A DNA stretch of 64,000 nucleotides from assembly GCA_963698255.1 (NCBI GenBank), contig CAVOQD010000034.1:186001-250000 (forward strand), given 5' to 3'. The position numbers and the translations under genes are program-made. Below, piece after piece: positions 36,743 through 45,081 of this stretch. The stretch is from JAWKOK01 sp963698255. Lineage in GTDB: Bacteria > Chloroflexota > Anaerolineae > Caldilineales > Caldilineaceae. The notes beneath the pieces were generated by a model. The model saw only the letters and a program-made list of their open reading frames with translations, was not told the origin of the DNA and made no database searches. Every line of letters starts with the position of its first letter. Position 1 is the first letter of the stretch.

Positions 36743-39700
36743 CTACCAGGGCATGTGCCTGATGTCTGACGGATTGGCGGGGTCTTGGTAGACGATGCCA
36801 AATTGGAATCCCTGCGCCCGATAGCCTGCCGAGCTGTACTCCTCTGTTACCGGCATGCCAAGTTTGTTGGTACGTGCATAGGCGGCCAGATCTGAGTTGC
36901 TGGAACCGCTCAGCCCCAACTTGCCCCAGGCTGACTGGCGTACGGCATCGCCTTGGCCGGACCCGACTGGGACTTCCGCTTGCGCCGGAGCCGCCGCTGC
37001 CGCAGGCCGTGGGCGTGAACTCTGGATGGACGGGAAGAAGATGTTGAAGTCATCCTTGTCTCCGCCAGATGTGCCGCCAGATGTGCCGGCGTCTTGCCGT
37101 TTCACAGCCTGCCAGACGACGAATGTCGAGATGTGGTTCTTGGCCGGCAAACCGCCGCCACAGACCACCTCGCTGCCGCCGGTCGGCATCCAGCACCAGG
37201 GTCCGCGTTCACCTCGCTCGGGCACATAGCTGCTGCCGGGGCCGACGGGGATATTGATCCAACCGGAGTGTTCTTTGGTCTCTCGGTTGACGAAGCCGGT
37301 GTAGCCCGGATCGTTGACGGAATCGAATCCGTCGGACCAGTAGACGATCTCCTTTTTGCGCATGGGTTCGCCGTCCAGTCCGAGCACAGCGGCGAACAGA
37401 TGGTGGTCTCCGCCGGCATCGTCGAAGTAGTCCGGCGCCCCGAACGGTTTGAGATAGTCATCGCGTGCCCACTGGGGCACGGAACCGTAGTCGTCGCCCG
37501 GCTCCCAAGAGCCGTTGTGGGTGGTGAAGATGTCTTTCACCCTGTAGACGACGTCTGCATCGGCCGGAACCGGGGCCTCACCCAACCCTTTGATGGTCAG
37601 GTTGAACGCTTCGGCCCAGGAACTGATGCGGCGCTCGAAGGGCAGTGTAGGATCGCCGGGTTCAGTCGTGCCGCCGTCTGGCGTTTCCGTGTCCGGATCG
37701 GTTGTTTCACCATCTTCGGGATCGGTCGTTCCTCCATCGGGATCGGTGACTTCCCCGCCCGGATCAACGATGCCCGGCTCCGTGGAATCGCTGTCTTCCG
37801 GATCCGTCGTTTCATCGCCGGTTTCGGGCAGTTCCGCCCCCGGATCGATGACGCCCGGCTCGCCGCTGTCCGGATCTCCGTCGCCAGGAACACTACCGCC
37901 CGGATCGGTCGTTTCGCTGCCCGGATCCACTGGTTCAGCATCATCCTTGCGCACAACCTCCTGCCAGACGACGAAGGTCGAGAGGTGATGGTTGGCAGGC
38001 AGCCCGCCGCCGCACATGACATCGGAAGCGCCATCCGGCATCCAACACCAGGGCCCGGATTCGCCCCGCTCCGGCACAAATGAACTGCCGGATGCCATGA
38101 ACATGTTGGCCCAGCCCGAGCTCTCTTTGGTCTTTTCATGGATATAGCTGTCGTACTCGGGATCGCCGAGACGGTCGAAGCCATCGGACCAATAGGTGAC
38201 CGGCATGTTTTTGATGAACTGGCCGTCACGTCCGATCACGGCGCCAAAGAGATGGTGGTCGGCGCCGGCTTCGAGGAACTCGGCCGTCAGGTAGTCATCC
38301 CGCGCCCACTGGGGCACGGAACCGGGCTGGTCGGACGGTTCCCACGATCCCATGTAGGTGGTGAAGACATCCTTGATCTCGTAGACCACGTCGCTGTCCG
38401 GATCGGGATTGTCCGGGCGCTGGTCCAACGACTTGATCTGCATGTTGTAGTGGTCTACCCACTTGCTGATTCGGCGTTCGATGGTTGGCTGCATTGTTTC
38501 GCCTTCTCCGTTGTTTCCAGGTTGATCTGTTCCGCCCGATTCGCTTTCACCGCCCCCTGAGGAGCCGCCATTGTCGTCCGGTTGTTCTCCACCGCTCTCG
38601 CCATTGTCGTCAGGAACGTTGTCGTCGGGAACGTTGTCGTCAGGAACGTTGTCATCGGGAACGTTGTCGTGTGTCAGATGTGCCGCTGCCGCCGGGATCG
38701 GTGGTGCTGTCGGTCATGTCCGGTCCAAGGCCAACGGCGACGATGCTCACGTCGTTCCACGTGCCGTGTTGGGAACGAGTCGCCAACATATTGGCCACAT
38801 CGCCCTCGATATCGTAGCTGCCCCAGGGCGGGTTATGGCCCAATGTGTAGACGGCGTAGCCGAGTATGCGCCCCATAAATCGTTCGACATAGCGGCCGCT
38901 CTTCAGCAACTGTTCGGTGTAGCCTTCCGCATCGGTGAATTTCTGCCAGCCCGCGGCGCCCGGCTGTTGGATCAGCCCGTCGATGCCGTACTCGGTCACC
39001 GCAAACTTAACCTTCTTGTAGGGCAGCCGGGGGAGCACCTGGTGCTCAAGGCGGTAGATCAGCCAATCGGTCAACCCTTCCGGTCCCCAGAGATCCGGCA
39101 TACCGTATTGGTGCAGGGCAATGATGTGGCCGTTCTCTTCGGCATGTTCGATGGCCGGATAGACCAATTCCCAGAGGGCCATGCGGTCGTCCTCAGGCAG
39201 ATCGGGGTTGCCGACGCTGAACGCGAAGATGGCGCACTTGTAGCCGTTGGCCTCGGCCAGCGCCATTCGTGCCAGCTCAAACTGGTTGAGCAGGGGCAGG
39301 CTATCCTCTTTCTGCAGGACTTCGTTGGCAAACTGCCAATAGTCGACATCGGGCGACATGCGCTCCATGGTCTTGCCGTGGGCCCATTGCGCCGCTTCCT
39401 CTGGACTGTTGCGAATCCGATTGTCGATCTCATGGTCGGTGGCGAAGATGCGGCCGATGATGACAGTGTCCGGGCAGACGGCGCGCAACTCACGCATCTC
39501 GTCCGGATTGGGATCGAGGACCAACAAGGCACGTGGCTTCCACCTTCGCAGTAGGTCCAGGTGCTTGTGCACGCCGCCGACGATATGCGGTCCCATGATG
39601 GCGCCCAGCGGTTCGGTCAGGCGGGCGAGGTAGGGAGCGGGATCGACGTATCCGCACCAGCCGTCTTCAATTGTGAATGGGTTGATGCGCATGCCAAAGT

Positions 39701-40052
39701 GCAGATGGGGCTGACTGGTCTTGCCGGTGTTGCCGCTGAGTCCGATCTGATCGCCGGCAGCAACGCTCTGGCCCTGGGCTACGGAGACCTGGTCCAGGTG
39801 GGCGTAGAGACTTTGTCCCCATTGATGCCCCAGCACGACATAGCGGCCAAATCCATCAGGGTCGTCGCCGACTTCAAGCGCCGCCCCGTTCTGGATGGCA
39901 AGGACCGGTGTGCCGACCGGCGTCGCGTAGTCGATGCCGTTGTGGCCGCGCAGGGCAACGCCACCGCAGGTTACGTCGGCATAGCCGGCCGGATTGTCGC
40001 CAAAAGACTGCAGAATGGGAAAATTACTCCCGAATGGCGGATTCCTGAGCAT
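36743..40052 (-). CDS. Multidomain M23 endopeptidase + glycosidase-like barrel + Asp-rich linker + two repeated ~150-residue domains (frame change near 38670)
   Basis: About 1,102 residues once one extra base is bridged. Start ATG 40052 with GGAGG upstream. Residues ~1-135: LytM/M23 peptidase (HNGIDYATPVGTPVLA ... QPHLHFGM; H-x3-D and HLH metal ligands). ~135-430: a TIM-barrel glycoside-hydrolase-like domain with VDYWQFANEVLQKED (the Asn-Glu acid/base pair) and VKFAVTEYGIDG (nucleophile Glu). Then four NVPDD copies and a Gly/Ser/Glu linker; at the frame change upstream frame ends SDTRQRSR-stop and downstream frame starts with NVPDD. Two homologous domains follow, each with GSWEPSD-like, GSVPQWARDDYL, HHLF, WSDGFD, PERGE-GPWCWMP and CGGGLPA motifs, joined by a long Pro/Asp/Thr linker. 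No signal peptide is seen. I know no protein with this full architecture; a cell-wall lytic role is likely. Confidence 0.72.
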
Positions 40053-40215
40053 GATGAACCCTCCTCATTGATGATCGTCTGTGTTGAACTCGCTTGATGA
40101 TGAGATTGGCTGTGAATGGTGTCGGCAATGACCTGTTCGTCCAGGTTGGGCATGAACGTTACGTAAACTTGATCGGGCGTCATCATAGTCGATTCCCCCA
40201 AGATTGGCAACCGGT

Positions 40216-41766
40216 CTAATCATCCAACGCCCTGTAGTTGACGTCCAATTCGTCGAATCGTTTCACATGGGTTTGCAGACGACTGATGAAGTCGCCATAC
40301 GATCGACGCTCGTTGGGCGACCAGACGGCTTCGGCTGTGGCGCAAAGCCGCGGGAAGGCCATATATTCGACCGTGCGCCCATCGGGCATGTACTCGCTCC
40401 AGAGTTGGCACTGGCCGCCCATGATGTATTTGGCTTCCTCTTCCGACAGCTCATCGGGGACAGGCTCAAACTCGTATGCCTTGGCCAGCGGGATGCTGTT
40501 GCCGATGTTGAGCGGTTCGCTGGCCGGATCGCCCTGGCAATAGTCGAAATAGGTCCAGCCCGTGGGCGCCATGACCACATCGTGGTGTGCGCGGGCCGCG
40601 GCGATACCGCCCTCGACCCCGCGCCAGGACATGACCGAGGCCCCCGGCGCCAGGCCGCCCTGCAGGATCTCGTCCCAGCCGATCAGGCGCCGTCCCTTCT
40701 CAGTGATGAAGGCGTCCATGCGGCCGATGAACCAACTCTGGAGTTCGTCGGCGCTGCTGAGGCCCAACTCGGCCATACGGTCCTGGGCGGCGCGGCTCTC
40801 GTCCCATTCGCGTTTGAGCGCTTCGTCGCCGCCCACATGAATGAACTCGCCGGGGAACAACTCCATGATCTCTTCGAGCACGCCCTGCATAAACTCGACG
40901 GTCGATTCCTGGGGATTGAGGATGTGCTGGCTGATGTCCCACATGCAACGCGGTTGGATCAGCATGGGCAGATTGCCCAGTTCAGGATAGGCGCTGATGG
41001 CGGCGTCCATGTGGCCGGGCATGTCGATCTCGGGAACGATGGTGATGTGGCGGGCCTGCGCATAGGCCACGACCTCCCGGATCTCATCTTGGGTGTAGAA
41101 GCCGCCGTGTGGCACATCATCGAAGCGGTGCGGTCGGTCAAAATGGTGGCCGATCAGCGTCGCCGATCGCATGGATCCGTGGGTCGTCAGCCGCGGATAG
41201 CGTTTGATCTCGACCCGCCAGCCCTGGTCTTCGGTCAGGTGCCAGTGGAAGATGTTCATCTTGTGCAGCGCCAGCAGATCGATGAACTTGAGCACAAACT
41301 CCTTGGGCATGAAGTGGCGACCTACGTCAAGCATGGCCCCGCGCCAGCCGAAGCGGGGCGTATCTTCCATATGGACGCCCGGGATCGACCAGTCTTGGTC
41401 GGCTACGGAATCGCCGAAGATCGCTGCAGGCAGAAGTTGACGCAGCGTCTGACCGGCGTAGAACAGCCCGGCCGGCGTCGGCGCTGTCAACTCCACTGCC
41501 GACGGTGTCACGTCGATCAGATACCCTTCCTCGCCCAGGTGGTCCAGTTCCCGGTCCAGTCGCAGGCGGATATCGTTGTTCCCAGACGACTCGACCTGAA
41601 CAGGCAGCGCGTAGCCGGTGGCAGGGCGGAGAGTTGCAGCGAGCTGTTCGGCAGTCTGGTGGATCGCCGTCTCGGCCACGACGATAGTCTCTGAGTTGAG
41701 TGAAAAGGCGCTGGAAGTTTCGTCGATGACGGTCGGCTGGGGAATGATTGAAATACTGCGGGTCAC
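40216..41766 (-). CDS. Family GH20 beta-N-acetylhexosaminidase
   Basis: About 516 residues. An N-terminal hexosaminidase 2 domain (ISIIPQPTVIDE ... GYLIDVTPSAVELTAPTPAGLFYAGQTLRQLL) precedes the catalytic barrel: FGWRGAMLDVGRHFMP, MNIFHWHLTEDQGWRVEIKRYP, VPEIDMPGHMDAA and the catalytic pair in FIHVGGDEALK (D-E). The enzyme removes terminal GlcNAc/GalNAc from glycans such as chitin or peptidoglycan fragments. GTG 41766 is chosen because GAGGAG lies 7 nt before it; GTG 41772 is too close to that site. No signal peptide, so it is cytoplasmic. It is transcribed just ahead of the M23/glycosidase gene, same strand. Confidence 0.9.
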   Translation of the reverse strand: MTRSISIIPQPTVIDETSSAFSLNSETIVVAETAIHQTAEQLAATLRPATGYALPVQVESSGNNDIRLRLDRELDHLGEEGYLIDVTPSAVELTAPTPAGLFYAGQTLRQLLPAAIFGDSVADQDWSIPGVHMEDTPRFGWRGAMLDVGRHFMPKEFVLKFIDLLALHKMNIFHWHLTEDQGWRVEIKRYPRLTTHGSMRSATLIGHHFDRPHRFDDVPHGGFYTQDEIREVVAYAQARHITIVPEIDMPGHMDAAISAYPELGNLPMLIQPRCMWDISQHILNPQESTVEFMQGVLEEIMELFPGEFIHVGGDEALKREWDESRAAQDRMAELGLSSADELQSWFIGRMDAFITEKGRRLIGWDEILQGGLAPGASVMSWRGVEGGIAAARAHHDVVMAPTGWTYFDYCQGDPASEPLNIGNSIPLAKAYEFEPVPDELSEEEAKYIMGGQCQLWSEYMPDGRTVEYMAFPRLCATAEAVWSPNERRSYGDFISRLQTHVKRFDELDVNYRALDD

Positions 41767-42068
41767 GGTCACTCTCCTCGTGATTGGCGTGGTTGAGTTG
41801 ATTGGAACGGTCGATTGGGTATGATAGCCCTACTCTATTTGTGCTGGTGCACTCGTCTGCTATGCATTTCTGCTATCTATTGTAGCGTAAGAAGCACGTT
41901 GGGTAAACGGACGAGTGTTTCTCCTGTTTTTCGATTCAAATTCGTGTAGTAAGTGCGCGTGTTAGTTGACATATCGTCATTTCTTTGGTATTTATAGGAT
42001 CAAATCGTTGTTCAATTTTCTATGGATCAACGACAGCCAGAACAAATAGGCACGAAAGGAGCAACATT
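41767..42068. other. Divergent intergenic region
   Basis: 300 bp with a plausible plus-strand promoter, TTGACA (41966-41971), 17-bp spacer, TATTTA (41989-41994), for the small protein gene at 42069. No other feature recognised. Confidence 0.45.
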
Positions 42069-42425
42069 GTGGCATCTTATCTCATCGACAACTACTCCAT
42101 TCGCCAATGGTCCAGCAGATCAGCGGGTCAAGGAAGTGCCGGGGTCGCCCTGGCCGGTATCTATCTTTACGAAGGGGATGTTCGCCGGGGCCAGGTCTAC
42201 TTCTATCCCGACACGGTCGCACTACAGCCTCCGATCCATCGGGAGGATAAACAGCAGATTCTGCTCAGTTTCAACATGTCTCAGTTTCCAGGGACATTGG
42301 CGATGTTGGAACAGGGGTCGGTCACTCTTTTCTTCAACAGCGTAACCGACGCCGGCATCGCAACAGTGCGCGTGTCGCCAACAGACCTAGTTATCGGCGA
42401 AGCCGTCTCGACCAAGGTCGGCTGA
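42069..42425 (+). CDS. Small protein of unknown function
   Basis: 118 residues. GTG 42069 is selected because AAAGGAGC stands 7 nt upstream; the open frame upstream lacks any RBS. It reads ASYLIDNYSIRQWSSRSAGQGSAGVALAGIYLYEG ... LLSFNMSQFPGTLAMLEQGSVTLFFNSVTDAGIATVRVSPTDLVIGE, a beta-rich, probably single-domain protein with no signal peptide. I recognise no family. A terminator follows. Confidence 0.65.
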   Translation: MASYLIDNYSIRQWSSRSAGQGSAGVALAGIYLYEGDVRRGQVYFYPDTVALQPPIHREDKQQILLSFNMSQFPGTLAMLEQGSVTLFFNSVTDAGIATVRVSPTDLVIGEAVSTKVG

Positions 42426-42454
42426 CAATCCATTGTTTTTGGAAGTGAGACCGC

Positions 42455-42495
42455 CACTCCGGGAATGCCATACGGCTCCCGGAGTGTTGTCGTTT
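42455..42495 (+). terminator. Intrinsic terminator after the small protein gene
   Basis: CACTCCGGGA / TCCCGGAGTG 10-bp stem, 12-nt loop, followed by TTGTCGTTT. Confidence 0.7.
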
Positions 42496-42512
42496 CCACT
42501 TTCTACCATACC

Positions 42513-42612
42513 CAGTAGTTCACGATTTGCGGCAACCCGAGATTCCTCGCTGATGTTTAGCCAGTGCGAGGTCTGTGTAAATCCGCTCAGAATGACAAAT
42601 CGTGAACTACTG
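42513..42612. repeat. Family D element, copy 3
   Basis: 100 bp from CAGTAGTTCACGATTTGC to CAAATCGTGAACTACTG, with the inverted TCAGAATGACA core. It ends 22 bp before the start codon of the DUF11 protein and would place its right end over the likely RBS region. Confidence 0.85.
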
Positions 42613-42634
42613 ATACCCTGAAGGAGACGATCCG

Positions 42635-44800
42635 ATGAAGTACGGTATCTGGCAGGCATTGCGTGGATGGAGTCGGCTCTCTGTAGCCGGGATGATGGCG
42701 GTGTTGATACTTTTGGCACTCTTCTCTCTACCGAAAAGTGCATTGGCCGAGAATCCTCCCTCCCAGCCCTTTGATCTAGTATTTGAAGCTGTGGGCGAAA
42801 AGGTTGGCGCTGTTCAAGACGGCGCAGGCATGTTCGGTAGGACCGAGGGAAATGTCACGATTGATGTGCCCGGCGTGTCGATTCGGAAGGCCTATCTGAT
42901 CTGGTCGGGCCTGGGGCGGGACAATAACGGCATTCTCTTTGGTGCGGCTGACGGCTCTACGCCGCAGCGTATCATCCCCGGCTGGACGTGGAACAATGAC
43001 ACATACGGCTCTCGCACCTGGGGCTGCTGCGGCGGCGAACTCTCCGCATATGCAGCGGATATCACGGACCTGGACATCGTCCAACCCGGCCAAAACAGCT
43101 ACACGGTCTCGGATATGTCGATTGAGCATGCCGGCGTGGAAGAGAACTGGGGCTACAGCCTGGTTGTGGTCTACGAAGATCCGACGCTGGAAACCGTTAA
43201 TGACGTGATCGTCAAGTTGGGCAATGACGGCTTTCACTTTCGTTGGAGCGGAATGCTCGGCCCCAACAGTGACGTTCAGTGTGTTGCTGTTCCACGTGCG
43301 GATCAAGATCGAACGATGAGTTTTGTGGCGGTTGTCGGCGGTATCTCCGACATCTATCGGCCCAATGGACTTTGGGGACGAACTGGAAACGAAGATTATG
43401 TGAACATGGACGAAGATCGGGGCACCTGGAATCAGAGCCTAGGTCTGATCGACGGGGTCTCCGGCATTACCGGCATCGGCGGCTCCACCGAGATCGATGG
43501 CCCGATGGACGGCGATTGGACGGACAACGGCGTCGATTGGCCGTTCACGGACAACCGGGGAGATCAGTGGGATCTCTACCCCGTCATCGAGATTCCCTTG
43601 GATTCAGGCGATACCTGGGCGTGCGTGCAGATTGAGTCAGCCAACCGCCCCGAGATTCCTGCCGGGCCCGGCACCTTCCAGTTGGGCGCCAGCATCGGAT
43701 TTATGGGTCTGTTCGCCATTTTCGAGTCCCATGAACAGCCCGATATCGACATCGAGAAAGCGACCAATGGTGAGGACGCTGATGAACCGACCGGCCCGGT
43801 TGTGGTGGTCGGCGAACCCGTGACATGGACCTTCGAAGTGACCAACATCGGCGACGAAGCCCTGGTCGATGTGGCGGTGACCGATGATCTTGAGGGCGAC
43901 ATTGTCTGCCCCAAAGACTCACTGGCTCCTGACGAGTCCATGACGTGTGTCGAGACCGGCATTGCAACAGCAGGCCAATATGCCAATATGGCCACTGTCG
44001 TCGGCAAGAACAGCAGCGGCGTCATTGTGACGGACATGGATCCGAGCCACTATCTAGGCATCAGTCCGGCGATTGACATCGAGAAAGCGACCAACGGCGA
44101 GGACGCCGATGAACCGACCGGCCCGGTTGTGACGGTCGGTGAGATCGTGACATGGACCTTCGAGGTGACCAACATCGGCGACGAAGCCCTGGTCGATGTG
44201 GCGGTGACCGACGATCTTGAGGGCGACATTGTCTGCCCCAAGGACTCACTGGCGCCGGACGAGTCGATGACCTGCGTTGAGACCGGCATCGCCGTCACCG
44301 GACAGTATGCCAATATGGCTACTGTGGTCGGCAAGAACAGCAGCGGCGTCACCGTGACCGACAAGGATCCGAGCCACTATCTGGGCGTCAATCCAGCTAT
44401 TGACATCGAGAAGTACACCAATGGCGAGGACGCGGACGATGAGGCGGACGCTGTAGTGATCGACGTTGGTGCGCCCGTGACATGGACGTACGTCGTCACC
44501 AATATCGGCGATGTAACGCTCTCCGATGTAACGGTCACCGACGATCGGGGGGTGGCGGTTACGTGTCCCAGGAACACGCTCGCCCCGGATGAAGCCATGA
44601 CCTGTGTGGGAACCGGCACGGCCGGCGCTGGACTATATAAAAACAACGGCACAGTCACCGGCAGGGCGCCCGATGGAACGATTGTCACCGATACCGATCC
44701 CAGCCATTACACCAACGTGCCGACGGGCATTGACGCCCCTGAGCCGGGCGCTCCGAGCCAGCGGCAGGAGATCTATCTGCCTTTGCTGACGGTTGGCTAA
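42635..44800 (+). CDS. Secreted protein with three DUF11-like repeats and a YLP tail
   Basis: 721 residues, RBS AAGGAG. Signal peptide (MAVLILLALFSLPKSALA). Residues ~40-370 form a beta-rich N-terminal region (VEENWGYSLVVVYEDPTLETVNDV resembles DUF3344-type surface domains). Then three ~105-residue DUF11/DUF7507 repeats each beginning (D)IEK(A/Y)TNGEDAD(E/D) and containing VTWTFEVTNIGDEALVDVAVTDD, VCPKDSLAPDESMTCVETG and DPSHYLG; the first two are almost identical at DNA level. The C-terminus is ...QRQEIYLPLLTVG. Such proteins are exported and probably surface-bound; no enzyme motif is seen. Confidence 0.85.
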   Translation: MKYGIWQALRGWSRLSVAGMMAVLILLALFSLPKSALAENPPSQPFDLVFEAVGEKVGAVQDGAGMFGRTEGNVTIDVPGVSIRKAYLIWSGLGRDNNGILFGAADGSTPQRIIPGWTWNNDTYGSRTWGCCGGELSAYAADITDLDIVQPGQNSYTVSDMSIEHAGVEENWGYSLVVVYEDPTLETVNDVIVKLGNDGFHFRWSGMLGPNSDVQCVAVPRADQDRTMSFVAVVGGISDIYRPNGLWGRTGNEDYVNMDEDRGTWNQSLGLIDGVSGITGIGGSTEIDGPMDGDWTDNGVDWPFTDNRGDQWDLYPVIEIPLDSGDTWACVQIESANRPEIPAGPGTFQLGASIGFMGLFAIFESHEQPDIDIEKATNGEDADEPTGPVVVVGEPVTWTFEVTNIGDEALVDVAVTDDLEGDIVCPKDSLAPDESMTCVETGIATAGQYANMATVVGKNSSGVIVTDMDPSHYLGISPAIDIEKATNGEDADEPTGPVVTVGEIVTWTFEVTNIGDEALVDVAVTDDLEGDIVCPKDSLAPDESMTCVETGIAVTGQYANMATVVGKNSSGVTVTDKDPSHYLGVNPAIDIEKYTNGEDADDEADAVVIDVGAPVTWTYVVTNIGDVTLSDVTVTDDRGVAVTCPRNTLAPDEAMTCVGTGTAGAGLYKNNGTVTGRAPDGTIVTDTDPSHYTNVPTGIDAPEPGAPSQRQEIYLPLLTVG

Positions 44801-44922
44801 CGGATCGTTTGCGCACCCAATAGCATCGTTTTTGGTTGCTTCATCGCACGTTGACACTTTATCGATGCGGTTTACGACCGTACGTTCTCGATTAGGCCGC
44901 TGCAAGCAATTGAATCCCGCAA

Positions 44923-44988
44923 ACGTCCCCGGCACAGCCCAGACCGACTCTGGTCAGCACGAATTTGTGTGGGCTGTGTCGGGGACGT
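44923..44988. repeat. Family F 66-bp inverted repeat, copy 2
   Basis: ACGTCCCCGGCACAGCCC / GGGCTGTGTCGGGGACGT arms around a 30-nt centre containing TGGTCAGCACGAATTTGTG; differs from the 30671 copy at only a few positions. Confidence 0.85.
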
Positions 44989-45081
44989 GAATGCTAGGAT
45001 CGGCCATAGGGCAGATCGTACGATCGTAAACCGCACCTACGCTATCATGCATTTGTCAACCTATACACGCTGTATGTTGAA

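Noticed and set aside
36743..38494. A separate gene for the twin-domain part of the M23 protein, starting at MQPTIERR
   Set aside because: The frame extends upstream through the linker without an RBS and joins the M23/glycosidase frame after removing a single base, so one gene is more likely.
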